A stretch of DNA of 64,000 nt, from positions 1 through 64,000 of the forward strand of contig JBNMKZ010000006.1 of NCBI GenBank assembly GCA_050874585.1. Reading direction: 5' to 3'. The stretch's first letter is position 1; the number at the start of each line of letters is the position of its first letter. A program made the position numbers and the translations under genes. Below, piece by piece: positions 42,519 through 53,200 of the stretch. The DNA is from UBA1067 sp050874585. Its GTDB lineage: Bacteria; Verrucomicrobiota; Kiritimatiellia; RFP12; UBA1067. Under the pieces are notes generated by a model. That model had not been told where the DNA came from. It worked only from the letters and a program-made list of their open reading frames with translations, and did not search any database.

Positions 42519-44207
42519 ATGCAAAAATCGCTCAAGTCGTTAGCAAAAATGTCGAGAACACGTAAGCTGGTCGCCGCGCTGCCCCTGGCGCTCGCGGCAA
42601 CCGGAGCCTTTGCCGGAGTGGTGGGCACGTTGCCCGAACCGACGGTCGTGGACGGTAAGAACGTCTACACGCTGGGGACGAGCACGTCGGATGCGATTCC
42701 GACGCGTGAGAACGCCGAGGCGAACTACGACTACATCGACTGGGCGTCGCTCAGCGTGCCCGCCGGGTCGGTCGTCAAGCTGAACGGCGCGGTCGTGCTC
42801 GATGCATTGCCCGAGGACGTCACCTACGACTGGATCGCCTGCACGCGCATCGCCTATGTCGGCACGAGTTTCGCCACCGCCGGTAAGAAAGTGACGGTCC
42901 CCGCGACGGCGACGGCTCTCTTCTACACGAGCACGGTGACGAAGAGCGAGGACGGAACCTCGTTCTCGCTGTCGTCCGACAAGAATTCCACGATTCAGGC
43001 GGATGTCGAAATCAATGGCGAGTTGCCGGTTCCAGGCGGCTACCAGCCCCGCTTCCAAGGATCGGTAACAGGAACGGGTGCGATGGATCTAAATGGTTTT
43101 GGCACATCGCTCGGCTTTTACGGCTCGCTATCCTTCAGCGGTTCAGTTGCCTTTGGAGCTTCGCAGGAGGCAGAAACGATTCGCATTACCTCTACTGAAG
43201 GTGTGAGTTCTCTTGGTGTTGTGAAAAGTAGTTATCTTCCCGCCAAACCTGCTGGCTCAGGACCTAATGCTGTTTTCTTTACGCCACAAGATGAGGCTGG
43301 GGCATCGCACGAGTTGACAATTGGTGAACTTTATCTTTGTGGTTGGACTTCTCGCGGAGGTGGTGTTGATGTCATTGGAGGCAACTCTCTCAGAACGGAG
43401 ACGGGCTTTGCACGGCGTTGGGGTGTGCAACTCGTTACCTATGGGAATGATACGATTCGTGTCAAGAACATTACTGGTCAGGATATTCCGTGCCTTGGCC
43501 TCTTTGCGGATGAAAATGTGAGTTACAAGGTTGATGCGGAGGAGCCGAAGTTTGATAAAGGCCTCGGAAACTTTATCATTGAAGGAAATCAGAGCACGGA
43601 GGCCTTCATTATTTCTCCGATGGCGAATGTGACATTGACGGGTTACCATGGGAATTATGCTGCGAACCGTTACTTCTTCTATACAGCTGAGTCGAGTGTT
43701 GTGAATCGTGCGCAGATTCTTGACTTTTCTGGCATTGGGGGCTCTGGTTTTGACCTTGGGCATGAGCACTGGCGGGTGATGGGTTATAGTCCGGCAAGTC
43801 TGCCGCAGAAGATTGTCAATCACAAGGGACGTCCGGATCGCATTAACATCTATCTTTCAGACAGCGAGTGGACGATGCCGTTCGACTTCGGTGCGGAGGA
43901 TGTGAATCCGGCACGGTGCGAGACGGACTGTCGGTATCTTCATGTCGCCGCCAAGGGTACGGTCTATGTGCGCAATAACACGACGGCGGCGCATGCGGCG
44001 TATCCGTCGGAGTGGACGGAATATCCCGTCATCACGACCTACGCGGGTGGTGCGCCGACGAACGAGAAGGGCGAGTCGGTCTTCAATGACTGGACGATCG
44101 TTCCCGTCGGCAAGTGGGGTCAGGTCCAGATTGAGAAGGTCGTGAAGGATACGGGCCTCTACCTGCGCATGCGCCGGGAGAACGCCTTCCACATCATCAT
44201 CCGCTGA
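42519..44207 (+). CDS. Secreted protein of unknown function with mosaic composition
   Basis: The ATG at 42519 with a GTGAGGA upstream is preferred to the TTG at 42444, since a TAGAAT -10-like box lies at 42469-42474. The first 35 residues form a signal peptide (LVAALPLALAATGAFA). The 562-residue protein is Gly/Ser/Thr-rich and beta-rich with no recognisable catalytic motif. The middle (about 43060-43860, residues 180-447) is visibly AT-richer in codon choice than both ends. It ends 11 nt before the first GH42-like gene and so probably leads the glycan locus. A surface binding protein or adhesin is possible; the function is unassigned. Confidence 0.75.
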   Translation: MQKSLKSLAKMSRTRKLVAALPLALAATGAFAGVVGTLPEPTVVDGKNVYTLGTSTSDAIPTRENAEANYDYIDWASLSVPAGSVVKLNGAVVLDALPEDVTYDWIACTRIAYVGTSFATAGKKVTVPATATALFYTSTVTKSEDGTSFSLSSDKNSTIQADVEINGELPVPGGYQPRFQGSVTGTGAMDLNGFGTSLGFYGSLSFSGSVAFGASQEAETIRITSTEGVSSLGVVKSSYLPAKPAGSGPNAVFFTPQDEAGASHELTIGELYLCGWTSRGGGVDVIGGNSLRTETGFARRWGVQLVTYGNDTIRVKNITGQDIPCLGLFADENVSYKVDAEEPKFDKGLGNFIIEGNQSTEAFIISPMANVTLTGYHGNYAANRYFFYTAESSVVNRAQILDFSGIGGSGFDLGHEHWRVMGYSPASLPQKIVNHKGRPDRINIYLSDSEWTMPFDFGAEDVNPARCETDCRYLHVAAKGTVYVRNNTTAAHAAYPSEWTEYPVITTYAGGAPTNEKGESVFNDWTIVPVGKWGQVQIEKVVKDTGLYLRMRRENAFHIIIR

Positions 44208-44218
44208 CGACGATTGCG

Positions 44219-46930
44219 ATGACCGCTGTGAAGACGAGCCGTACACTGAGCTTCTGCGTGGCGTTTGCGGCGGTCGCTTCCGCGTGGGCCGGCAACCTGC
44301 TTCCCTCCGAGCCGGGGGTGAAGGGGCAGCCGGCCCTTCACTTGGTTGATGACGACCACGGGTCGAACAACTCGAACGTGGCCTACTGGGTGAGCCGCGA
44401 GAACGTCTTCGCCCTGCGCGGCAAGGTCGTCCACCTGCAGGGGCAGGTGAAGCAGGTTCGAACCAGCACCTGGAAGGGCATCGGCTTCACGCTCTGGGCG
44501 CGGCGGGCCTATGGGCGCAAGGGTCCGCAGGTTCGCATCGGCACGGGGACGATTGGCCCGACGCCCTGGATGGACCTGCGGCTCTCGCTTCGGCTTCCGG
44601 AGGATGCGGACGGCCTGACCGTTGCGTTCGATTGTGCGAACGGCTGGGGTCAGACGGGTGAGGCCTGGTTCAGGGATGTCATCTTGACGGCGGATGCCGC
44701 GGAATTGCCGCGTCCGAAGGGGCTGCCGCCGTCGGCCTTCGTCGAGCACGCGTTCGCGGAACTGGTGCCGACGAACGACACGCCGGCGATGGCCGCCCAC
44801 CGTGCGTCCTACCGCGATCAGCCGCCGACGAAGTCCGATTCGTTTGTGCGTCCCGAGATTCGCAACGGCACCTGGTACCTGAACGGCAAGCCCGTCTTCT
44901 TCACGGGTCCGTGGATTCTGAACCGCATCGACCGGGGGAATCCGCTCAACATCACGAACGTCTGCTACACCGACTCGGGTTCGCCCGAGGCATTCGCCTA
45001 CGCTGGGTTCGACTCGGCGCAGATTTCCGCCGCACCGAATCGGTATGGTGCCCTCCTGAGGGGGCTTGAGATTGACGTCGGGCGCAAGCCCTGGGAACCC
45101 GATTTCGCCGCGCAGGAGGCCGACTTCGCGAAATACTGCGCCGACTTCCAGGCGAAGCCGCTTGTGCTGGACTTCGCCTTCGGGTTCAATCCGGCCCTGC
45201 CGAAGGCGATTCAGCGTCGTGCGGACCAGAAGAAGATGGGGCAGGTCTGGCATGAGTTCTTTCCGCTGTGCCCTGAGTGTCCCGAGGGACGGCGGTACTA
45301 CCGCGACTACTTCCTCGGCGGAACCCGGGCGGCCCTGCGCCACGGGCTGAACGTCTACATGTACGAGCTTTTCAACGAGTCGGCCTACGCCTGCGGGTGC
45401 AAGTACAACCTGCGGGAGTTTGCGCGGCGGATGAAGTCGAAGTACGGCAAGATCGCCGAGGCGAACGCGGTCTGGGGGACGGCGTTCCTCTCCTTCTGGG
45501 ACGTGGCGATTCAGACGGAGCCGGAGCAGTACGACGGCCTGCGCTACGACTGGTACGACTTCCTCTCCGACCGCTATGTTGAGATATTGAAGGATGGCAT
45601 GGCGGCGATTCGCAGCGTGGACCAGCGCGGCGGCATCTTCTTCACCGAGCAGGCGGCGGGTACGCCGCCCGTGCATCGGGGCGAGGACGTCATCAAGCTC
45701 TCGGATACGCTGGATGCGCTGGCGATTGAAGGCGGCTGGCGGTATGGCGGCGGGCGAGACTACGAGGCGAAGGGCGGCACGGATGCCGTCGTCGCCCAGG
45801 ATACGACGAAGCACTTCTACAACTGCGACTGGTACGCGGCGGCGGCGCGGGGACGCGTCCCGGTCGTCAACGACGAGCACTACTGCGGACGATTTGAGGA
45901 CGGCAAGCGTGTGCCGTCGAAGCGCGAGGACTACATCACTTCCCTTTGGCTGGAACTGATGCATGGCGTGTCGGCGACCTATTTCTACAACTGGGACAAG
46001 CGTTCGTGGGACTACCGGGACCTTGAGGGGGCGCGGCGGAATGTGGAGGAGCCGAGTTACAAGAGCTACTCCTTCCTGAATCCGTTCAACTGTCCGCCCG
46101 AGAACCTGGATGCGCCGAAGCGGTTCAAGGCCGAGTTTGCGCCCTATGCGGAGAAGGTGCTGCCGTTTCCGCGTGTGAAGCCGGCGACGGTCGCCGTCTT
46201 CTATTCCCGTACGCGGGAGATTCACCGCGACGCGTTCCCGTCGTTCGACCCGACGCAGCCGAAGTGGAAGGCCGGGCATCGCACGAAGACGGCGGCGTGG
46301 TATCTTTCGGTTCTGCACGCGTTTTATCCCGTGAAGGTCGTCTTTGCGCGGGACCTGGCGACGCTCGACCCTGAGGTCAAGGTCGTCATCGTGCCCGAGG
46401 CGGAGGCCGAGAAGGTGTCGGTCGTCTCGGATCTCAAGTCGTTCGTCGACCGTGGGGGAACGGTGATTGCGGATGCGTCGGCGTTTGCCTACGACGAGTA
46501 CATGAGGGCGACGGCGGCGGCCGAGGGGGCCTTCGTCCGCGTCGATTCGATTGGGGCGATGCTGTCGGAGCTCGGTCGGCTCGATGTGCCGCGCTACGCC
46601 GACTGGCAGGCGACGGACGGCAAGGGGGCGCTCGCCGGCGGCGACGTCCAGATTTGCGACCGCGGCGATTTCAAGCTCATCTGCCTTGTGGCGATGAAGG
46701 AGCGCGCCGTGCGCACGGGTCTCCTCTCGCTGACGAACCTGTCGGGAGAAGGGCCGTGGAAGGTGACGAACGGCGTGACGGGCGAGCACCTCGGCGACTG
46801 GACGCGTACGACGCTCGCGAAGGGTGTCCCCGTGGTGCTTCCGCCGCAGGAGCGGCTCATTCTCGTTCTGGAGAAGACGACGGCGAAGACCTCCTGGTGG
46901 CGGCGGGCTTGGCGACGTGTGGAGAAGTGA
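44219..46930 (+). CDS. Secreted GH42-like beta-galactosidase family enzyme
   Basis: A signal peptide (FCVAFAAVASAWAG) leads to an N-terminal beta-sandwich carbohydrate-binding-like region (residues about 30-165), then a TIM-barrel glycosidase of GH42 type starting near RPEIRNGTWYLNGKPVFF. The candidate acid/base is Glu387 in YELFNESAYACGC, followed by the GH42-like helix EFARRMKSKYGKIAEANAVW. The candidate nucleophile is Glu553 in VVNDEHYCG. The last 250 residues resemble the GH42 trimerisation (amidotransferase-like) domain (VKVVFARDLATLDPEVKVVI). It has 903 residues. It is paralogous to the next gene, so a local duplication is likely. Exact substrate unknown. Confidence 0.8.
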   Translation: MTAVKTSRTLSFCVAFAAVASAWAGNLLPSEPGVKGQPALHLVDDDHGSNNSNVAYWVSRENVFALRGKVVHLQGQVKQVRTSTWKGIGFTLWARRAYGRKGPQVRIGTGTIGPTPWMDLRLSLRLPEDADGLTVAFDCANGWGQTGEAWFRDVILTADAAELPRPKGLPPSAFVEHAFAELVPTNDTPAMAAHRASYRDQPPTKSDSFVRPEIRNGTWYLNGKPVFFTGPWILNRIDRGNPLNITNVCYTDSGSPEAFAYAGFDSAQISAAPNRYGALLRGLEIDVGRKPWEPDFAAQEADFAKYCADFQAKPLVLDFAFGFNPALPKAIQRRADQKKMGQVWHEFFPLCPECPEGRRYYRDYFLGGTRAALRHGLNVYMYELFNESAYACGCKYNLREFARRMKSKYGKIAEANAVWGTAFLSFWDVAIQTEPEQYDGLRYDWYDFLSDRYVEILKDGMAAIRSVDQRGGIFFTEQAAGTPPVHRGEDVIKLSDTLDALAIEGGWRYGGGRDYEAKGGTDAVVAQDTTKHFYNCDWYAAAARGRVPVVNDEHYCGRFEDGKRVPSKREDYITSLWLELMHGVSATYFYNWDKRSWDYRDLEGARRNVEEPSYKSYSFLNPFNCPPENLDAPKRFKAEFAPYAEKVLPFPRVKPATVAVFYSRTREIHRDAFPSFDPTQPKWKAGHRTKTAAWYLSVLHAFYPVKVVFARDLATLDPEVKVVIVPEAEAEKVSVVSDLKSFVDRGGTVIADASAFAYDEYMRATAAAEGAFVRVDSIGAMLSELGRLDVPRYADWQATDGKGALAGGDVQICDRGDFKLICLVAMKERAVRTGLLSLTNLSGEGPWKVTNGVTGEHLGDWTRTTLAKGVPVVLPPQERLILVLEKTTAKTSWWRRAWRRVEK

Positions 46931-46960
46931 AGGTAGTTGAATCGAAGTAGAAGGATGACG

Positions 46961-49900
46961 ATGAGAGCAGCACAGTGTGGTTTGGCGGTGACGCTTGGTT
47001 TGGCTGGGTTCCTTTCGGTTTCGGCGGAGGTCTCGTTTCCGTCCCGCCTGACGGCGGCGGATGCCGGGCGGCAGTTCGTGGGCGCGGCCGACGGTTCGAC
47101 GCGGTGGGCGGCCGACGAACCGCGGCAGCTCGAAATTGAAGGTGCGGATGGCGTCCGCTTTGAGAACATCGCCTTCTCCAATGTGTCGGTCGTGGTCGTT
47201 TCGGCGAAGGGTGTTGTCTTTCAGAACTGCCGGCTGACGGGGAATTCGGACTGGGCGATTTGGTTCCAGGACGGGGCGCAGTCGAACGTGGTGCGGTATT
47301 GCGAGATTGCTGGACCGGGCGGCATCCGTCTGGGCGGGGGCGCGTCGGCGGGGCCTTCCGCCGCGTGCGCGGCCAATGAGATTGTCGACACGACGATCGT
47401 TCAGCGGGGGCGGCCGGGCGGTGCGGGCGTCTGGATGGGCGGCTCGTCTGCGGGCAACCGGCTCGTCCACAATGACATCTCGGGGGCATTTGGCGTGGGG
47501 ATTAGCGTCGATGCATCCTCGCGGAACCGCCTGGAGGGAAATCTCGTCCACGAGCTCGGCTCGAAGGGCCGCGAGGCGACGGGCATTGGGCTGTCGGGTG
47601 CGGATAATACCGTCTGGGGCAATACGGTCTTCGCGATTCCGGGCGGACGGGATAGCGGGGTTGGACTCTTTCTCGTGGAGCCGGCGGGCGAGACGGTCGT
47701 CGCCTCCAATCTCGTCTATGGGACGGATGGCGCGGCCTACCGTCAGGCGGGGGGCGCGGGCGTTCGTCTTGAGAACAACATCCTGTCGCGCAAGTTTGCC
47801 GCGCCGCTTGACGTTTCGGAGGGCGGCGCGTTGACGGCAACGCACAACATCTTCTACTGGGGCGAGGGTGACTTTTTCGCCCGTATGCCGTCGGGCGCGG
47901 CGAAATTCACGGCCAACCAGTTCTGCTGCCGCGAGGGGGATGGCACGGTGCGCTTCAGGGGGCTGACATTGGCCGACTGGCAGCGTGCGGGCGGCGATGC
48001 GGGTGCGATTGAGTGCGATGCGCTCCTGACCGATCCCGATGCGGGCAACTACCGCGTGCGCCCGGATGCGCGTGCGATGCGCATCGGCTTCAGGCGGTTC
48101 GACCCGTTTGCCGCCGGCGTGCGGACGGACTATTCGAACTACCGCTATCCCCAGCAGCCGCTCACGCCCCACGAGCAGGCCTATAAGAAGAGCTACGAGG
48201 ATCAGCCGCCCGTGACGGACGACGGGAACCTTGAGAAGCGGCCCGAAATCCGAAATGGCACCTGGTATGTGAACGGCAAGCCCGAGTACTATCTCGGGGT
48301 GTGGCTCTACAACCGCGTCCGCGAGTGGGGCAAGGGGTCGAATCCGCTCAAGATTGACCACATCGCCTATACCGAGCGGCCCGGGACGAACAACTTTCCG
48401 CAACTGGGCTTCAACTCGTCCCAGCTCTCGTGTGCACACGCCGACATCGGGCGCATCCTGCATGGGGCGCGTCCGCGCCGCGACGTGGACGAGTTCGAGC
48501 GCGAGATGCTTGAGTTCTACCGGGGCTTCGGCGACATGCCGTTCGTCGTGGACTTTGCCTTCGGCTACGACAACATCTACCCGAAACCCGTGCGCATCGC
48601 GCTCGACCAGCGTCGGTTCGACTGGCACAACTTCATTCCGCTCTGTCCCGAGGACCCCGAGGGCGACGCGTACTACCGCGACTTCTTCCTCGGCGGCACG
48701 AAGGGGGCACTCCGTGCGGGCGCGAACGTCTTCCTCTGGGAACTCTTCAACGAGTCGGCCTACAACTGCGAGTGCGTCTACAACCGCCGCGACTTCGTGG
48801 CGCGGATGCTGAAGCGCCACGGTTCGCTCGCGGCACTCAACGCCCACTGGGGGACGGCGTATACGACGACGGACGAGATTGTGGCCGTCGATTCCTTCAT
48901 GTCGAATCCGGCCGCCTGGTACGACTGGTGCGTCTTTTCGGCGGCGCGGTACAACGAGATTCTCGCGAAGTACCGGGCCGTCATCGAGTCGACCGACAAG
49001 CGGGAGCGCGTCTACTTTACGGAGCAGGCGGCGGGACATCCGCCCGTGCACCGTGGCATGGACTTGCGCGGGGCCGATGCGCTCGACGCGCTCGCCCTTG
49101 AGGGCGGCTGGCAGTTCGGCGGCAATACGGACTACCAGGCGAAGAGCGCGATGGAGGCCGTCGTCGCCTCGCGTGGCTCGCGGCACTTCTACAACTGTGA
49201 CTTCTACCAGGCGCTGGCCAAGGGCAAGAAGGTCATCGTCAACGACGAGCACTACTGTATGCGCCTTGAGAACGGCAAGCGCGTGCCGTCCAAGCGTTCG
49301 GACTACATCACGGCCCTTTGGCTTGAGGTGATGCACGGGGTCTCGGCGAACTTCACCTACGTCTGGGACAAGCGCGCCTGGGAATACAAGGATGCCGCCG
49401 GGGCGTTGAAGAATGTGGAGAAGCCGAGCTACAAGTCCTCGTCGCTGCTGAATCCGTACAACGTGAAGCCCGAGGATCTCGCCGCATTCAAGGAATTCCA
49501 GGATGAGCTTGCGCCCTACAAGGAGAAGGTGTTGCCGTTTCCGCGTGTGAAGCCGGCGACCGTCGCCGTCCTGCTCTCGAAGCCGACGCAGATTCAGCGC
49601 GACCGGCTCGCCCCCGTCGATCCGACGCGCCCGCTCTGGCAAAGCCAGCCCGACCGCGCCGGTGTCTGGTACGTCTCCTTCCTCCATGCGCTTTATCCGG
49701 TCAAGGTCGTCTTCGAGGAAGATCTTGACGCACTTGAGACGGCGGCGGTCATCCTGCCCGATTCGCAGTACGTCCTGCCGGAAGTCGTCGGGAAACTCCG
49801 TGCCTATGCGGCGCGTGGTGGACTCGTCATCGCGGCGGACGACTCGCTCGCCTTCGATGCGTGGGGCAAGCCGCTGCGTGCCGACATTCCGATGCGGCGC

Positions 49901-50275
49901 GTGAAGGGCGTTGACGAGGCGTTGGGTGTGCTGGCGGAGAAGAATGTCCGTCGCTATGCCGCGATTGAGCCGACGGATGGGAACGACGAGCCGATTGCCG
50001 CCGCCGATGTGCAGATTTGCGATCGCGGCGACTTCAAGCTGGTCTGTCTCGCCGACATGGGCGGGCGGCGGACGCGGCAAATCCGCCTCCGGCTCTTCAT
50101 CGATGAGTCGGCGGATGCGTCCTACCGCGTGTACAATCCGGTTCTCAAGCGGGAACTGGGCGTTTGCACGGTTGCGGAACTGGCGCGGGGAATTCAGCTG
50201 GAGCTCCCGCCGCAGGAGCGTGTGCTCGTTGAATTGACGAAGGCGGAAACGGAAGAAACCAAGGAGACGAAATGA
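46961..50275 (+). CDS. Secreted beta-helix-GH42-like fusion enzyme
   Basis: The ATG at 46961 has AGAAGG about 6 nt upstream; ATG 46955 and TTG 46937 are alternatives. A signal peptide (LAVTLGLAGFLSVSA) is followed by a right-handed parallel beta-helix (residues about 35-370: repeated N-x-I/V patterns such as GNRLVHNDISGAFGVGISV and RNRLEGNLVHELG). A GH42-like domain paralogous to the previous gene follows from about residue 407 (RPEIRNGTWYVNGKPEYY), with Glu598 in WELFNESAYNCEC, then NDEHYC and a similar C-terminal domain. It has about 1104 residues. The beta-helix could bind or cleave uronate-containing glycan. The stop overlaps the next start (ATGA). Confidence 0.82.
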   Translation: MRAAQCGLAVTLGLAGFLSVSAEVSFPSRLTAADAGRQFVGAADGSTRWAADEPRQLEIEGADGVRFENIAFSNVSVVVVSAKGVVFQNCRLTGNSDWAIWFQDGAQSNVVRYCEIAGPGGIRLGGGASAGPSAACAANEIVDTTIVQRGRPGGAGVWMGGSSAGNRLVHNDISGAFGVGISVDASSRNRLEGNLVHELGSKGREATGIGLSGADNTVWGNTVFAIPGGRDSGVGLFLVEPAGETVVASNLVYGTDGAAYRQAGGAGVRLENNILSRKFAAPLDVSEGGALTATHNIFYWGEGDFFARMPSGAAKFTANQFCCREGDGTVRFRGLTLADWQRAGGDAGAIECDALLTDPDAGNYRVRPDARAMRIGFRRFDPFAAGVRTDYSNYRYPQQPLTPHEQAYKKSYEDQPPVTDDGNLEKRPEIRNGTWYVNGKPEYYLGVWLYNRVREWGKGSNPLKIDHIAYTERPGTNNFPQLGFNSSQLSCAHADIGRILHGARPRRDVDEFEREMLEFYRGFGDMPFVVDFAFGYDNIYPKPVRIALDQRRFDWHNFIPLCPEDPEGDAYYRDFFLGGTKGALRAGANVFLWELFNESAYNCECVYNRRDFVARMLKRHGSLAALNAHWGTAYTTTDEIVAVDSFMSNPAAWYDWCVFSAARYNEILAKYRAVIESTDKRERVYFTEQAAGHPPVHRGMDLRGADALDALALEGGWQFGGNTDYQAKSAMEAVVASRGSRHFYNCDFYQALAKGKKVIVNDEHYCMRLENGKRVPSKRSDYITALWLEVMHGVSANFTYVWDKRAWEYKDAAGALKNVEKPSYKSSSLLNPYNVKPEDLAAFKEFQDELAPYKEKVLPFPRVKPATVAVLLSKPTQIQRDRLAPVDPTRPLWQSQPDRAGVWYVSFLHALYPVKVVFEEDLDALETAAVILPDSQYVLPEVVGKLRAYAARGGLVIAADDSLAFDAWGKPLRADIPMRRVKGVDEALGVLAEKNVRRYAAIEPTDGNDEPIAAADVQICDRGDFKLVCLADMGGRRTRQIRLRLFIDESADASYRVYNPVLKRELGVCTVAELARGIQLELPPQERVLVELTKAETEETKETK

Positions 50276-53200
50276 AGGGACTGATGATTGGAGCCGTCGT
50301 GGGGGTGGCCTTTTCGGCGATTGCGGGGACGACGCTTGAGCCGGGCGTTCAGGTGGATGGCCGTTGGCTCGATGCGGCCGCAGCAAAGGCGCGGGGCCTC
50401 GTCCTGACGGAGCAGGTTCTGCCCGAGGGCCGCCGCGTGACGCTTGAGAATCGGAGCGGCGCGACGGTTCGCCCCGAGGAACTCGGCTGGCGGAAAGTCG
50501 GGCGGGACGATTTCGACGTGAAGGGCCTGAAGGTCTATCTCGAAGGCTGGCAGATGGCGAGCCCCTGCGGTGTGCGCAACTGGGATGACGAGCCGTTCGA
50601 CTATTCGCCCGGCTACCTTCACAACTGCGTCTCGACTCCAAGCGATTTTCATCCGGGCGAGCGGGGACGCTTCCTCGCCGACTACATGTGCTGCTTCCGT
50701 CGTCCCGACGGGCGGATGCGGCTGTATGGGTTTACGACGGGCAAGGATCGCTTCGGGCACTTTCGGATGCAACTGGATGCGGAGGGGGTTCGGGAACTCT
50801 TCGCCCTCAGCGCCTGCGACCGCGCCGAACTGACGCCGGGCGCGGTGATTCAGTCCGAGACGCTTGTCGAGATGGAGGACGATGCGACCGAACGGCTGTT
50901 CGCGGCGTTTGCCGACCGCTGGGCGGACGCGTCGGGTCGGCGGGCGAAGGTCGAGACGCCGATTGGCTGGTGCAGCTGGTACTACTACTTCAGCAAGGTG
51001 ACGCTCGCGGACGTCATCGAGAACATGGACTGGCTGGTCGCCCATCGGGCGAAAGGCTTTGAACGCGTCAAGGTCATCCAGCTCGACGACGGCTACCAGA
51101 CGGCCCTCGGGGATTGGCTGAGCGCAAACGAGAAGTTCCCCGGCGGCCTGCGGCGGTATGCCGAGGAGGTGAAGGCGCGGGGCTTCGTGCCCGCCGTCTG
51201 GGTTGGGCCGTTCATGGTCGAGGAGAACGCGGTTCTCGCGAAGGAGCACCCGGATTGGCTGGTGAAGGGGGCGGATGGGCGGCCCGCCTCACCGCTCGGG
51301 TGGCGCGGCAATCACAGGGTCTATGTGCTCGACGGGACGAATCCGGCGGCACAGGAGCACCTGCGTACGCTCTTCAGGACCTTGCGCGGTTATGGCATCG
51401 AGTACGTGAAGCTCGACTTCTGCATGATTGCCTCATCGGTGAAGGATGCCGTCTACCACGACCGCACGGCGACGCGGGCGCAGGCCCTGCGCCGGGGGTT
51501 CGAGGCGATTCGCGAGGGCTTTGGCGACGACGGGTTCATCATGGGGTGCACGGTGCCGTTCGGTCCGCTCGTCGGGCTGGCGGACGCGATGCGCACCTCG
51601 ACGGACATCACCCCCTACTGGCAGGGGAAGAACCACCAGTATGCGGAAGCCCCGAACGTGCCGAACGTCTGCCGGAACATCATCAATCACGCCTACATGA
51701 ACAACCGCGTGTGGATCAACGATCCCGACACGCTGATTGTGCGCGACGATGCGACCGAGCTGACGAAGAACGAGGTTGAGCTGTGGGCCGAGGCGGTCGC
51801 CGTTGTCGGCGGGTCGCTTCTGCTGTCGGATCGGTTCTCGACCCTGTCGCCGGAGCGGATGCCGCTCGTGACGCGTGCACTGGCGGATGCGGGGCGCTAC
51901 CAGAATCCCTATCCGGCCGATCGCTGGGAGCGGACGTATCCGACCGTCTGGAAAGCGCTGAAGGATGGCCGCCTGCAGACGGCGACGTTCGACTTCACGA
52001 ACAGCCATTCCGTCTCGGTGTCGAGCGCGAAGGGCACCTGGGTCGAGGAGGCCGGCATCCGCAAGTTCAAGGTCGGTCGGTCGCCGGTGGAGGCGAAGGC
52101 CGAGTCGGCGGCGGCGTATGAACGCACGCCGCAGGCGCTTGAGATTCGCGTGGACGAGTCGATGACGCTGGATGACGTCAACGCGATGGAAGTTCCGCCG
52201 GGGGCCAAGGTCCTGTTCAAGCGCGGCGGCGTGTGGCGTGGGCAGCTCCAGCCCCGGAGCGGCAAGCCGGGGCATCCGGTGACCTACGGTGCCTATGGGG
52301 ATGGGCCGAAGCCGGTGATTGAGCCGAGTTACGACCGCAGTCGGGCCGAGGACTGGACGGACGAGGGCGATGGCATCTGGTCGACGCGGACGGGCGCGGC
52401 GGCCGACATCGGGAACGTCATCCTCGATCATGGTGCGGCTGGGTGCGCCTTCAAGCGCGGCGCGCGGGCCGAACTGACGCGGGACCTCGACTTCTGGTGC
52501 GACCCGACGACATTCGTCGTCCACTTCAAGTCGCAGGCGAATCCGGCGACGCGCTGGAAATCGGTTGAACTTGCGGAGAAGGTCCATTGCATCGACGAGG
52601 CCGAGATGCATGACATCGCCTATGAGGGGCTGTGCCTGCGCTATTCCGCCGCGCACGGCATCGGCGGCGACGGCGTGAAGCGCATCATCGTGCGCGATTG
52701 CGACATTTCGTGGATTGGCGGCGGCTACCTCTACTACGACAAGCTCGGCAACGGCGTTCGCTATGGCAATGGCATCGAGTTCTGGAGTGCGGCAGAGGAT
52801 GTGCTCGTCGAGTCGAACCGCATTTGGCAAGTCTGGGATGCCGGGCTGACCAACCAGTCCAATGCCGACGGTGTCACCCAGCGGAACATCACCTATCGCG
52901 GCAACGAGGTCTGGGACTGTGAGTATTCCTACGAGTACTGGCAGCAGGGCGAGGGGTCGCGAACCGAGAACGTTCTCGTCGAGGGCAATGTCTTCCGCAA
53001 TGCCGGTTCGGGATGGGGGCATCGCCAGCGGTGGAATCCGAACGCCGCCCACCTGATGTTCTACGATACGACGGCGCAGACGACGAACTTCGTCGTGCGC
53101 GGCAACGTGTTCTCGCGCTCGGCCGACACGCTCTTTCGCCTGTTCAACGACTGGCGGGCGAGCCTGACGATGGACGGCAACCGCTGGGAAGCCAAGGACG

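Noticed and set aside
44159..50641. A 2160-codon open frame on the minus strand
   Set aside because: It lies antisense to two well-supported glycosidase genes, its translation is Arg-rich without domains, and it is explained by GC-rich codons on the + strand. The same applies to long minus frames such as 4107-7037, 8436-10403, 51433-53463 and 54725-56671.
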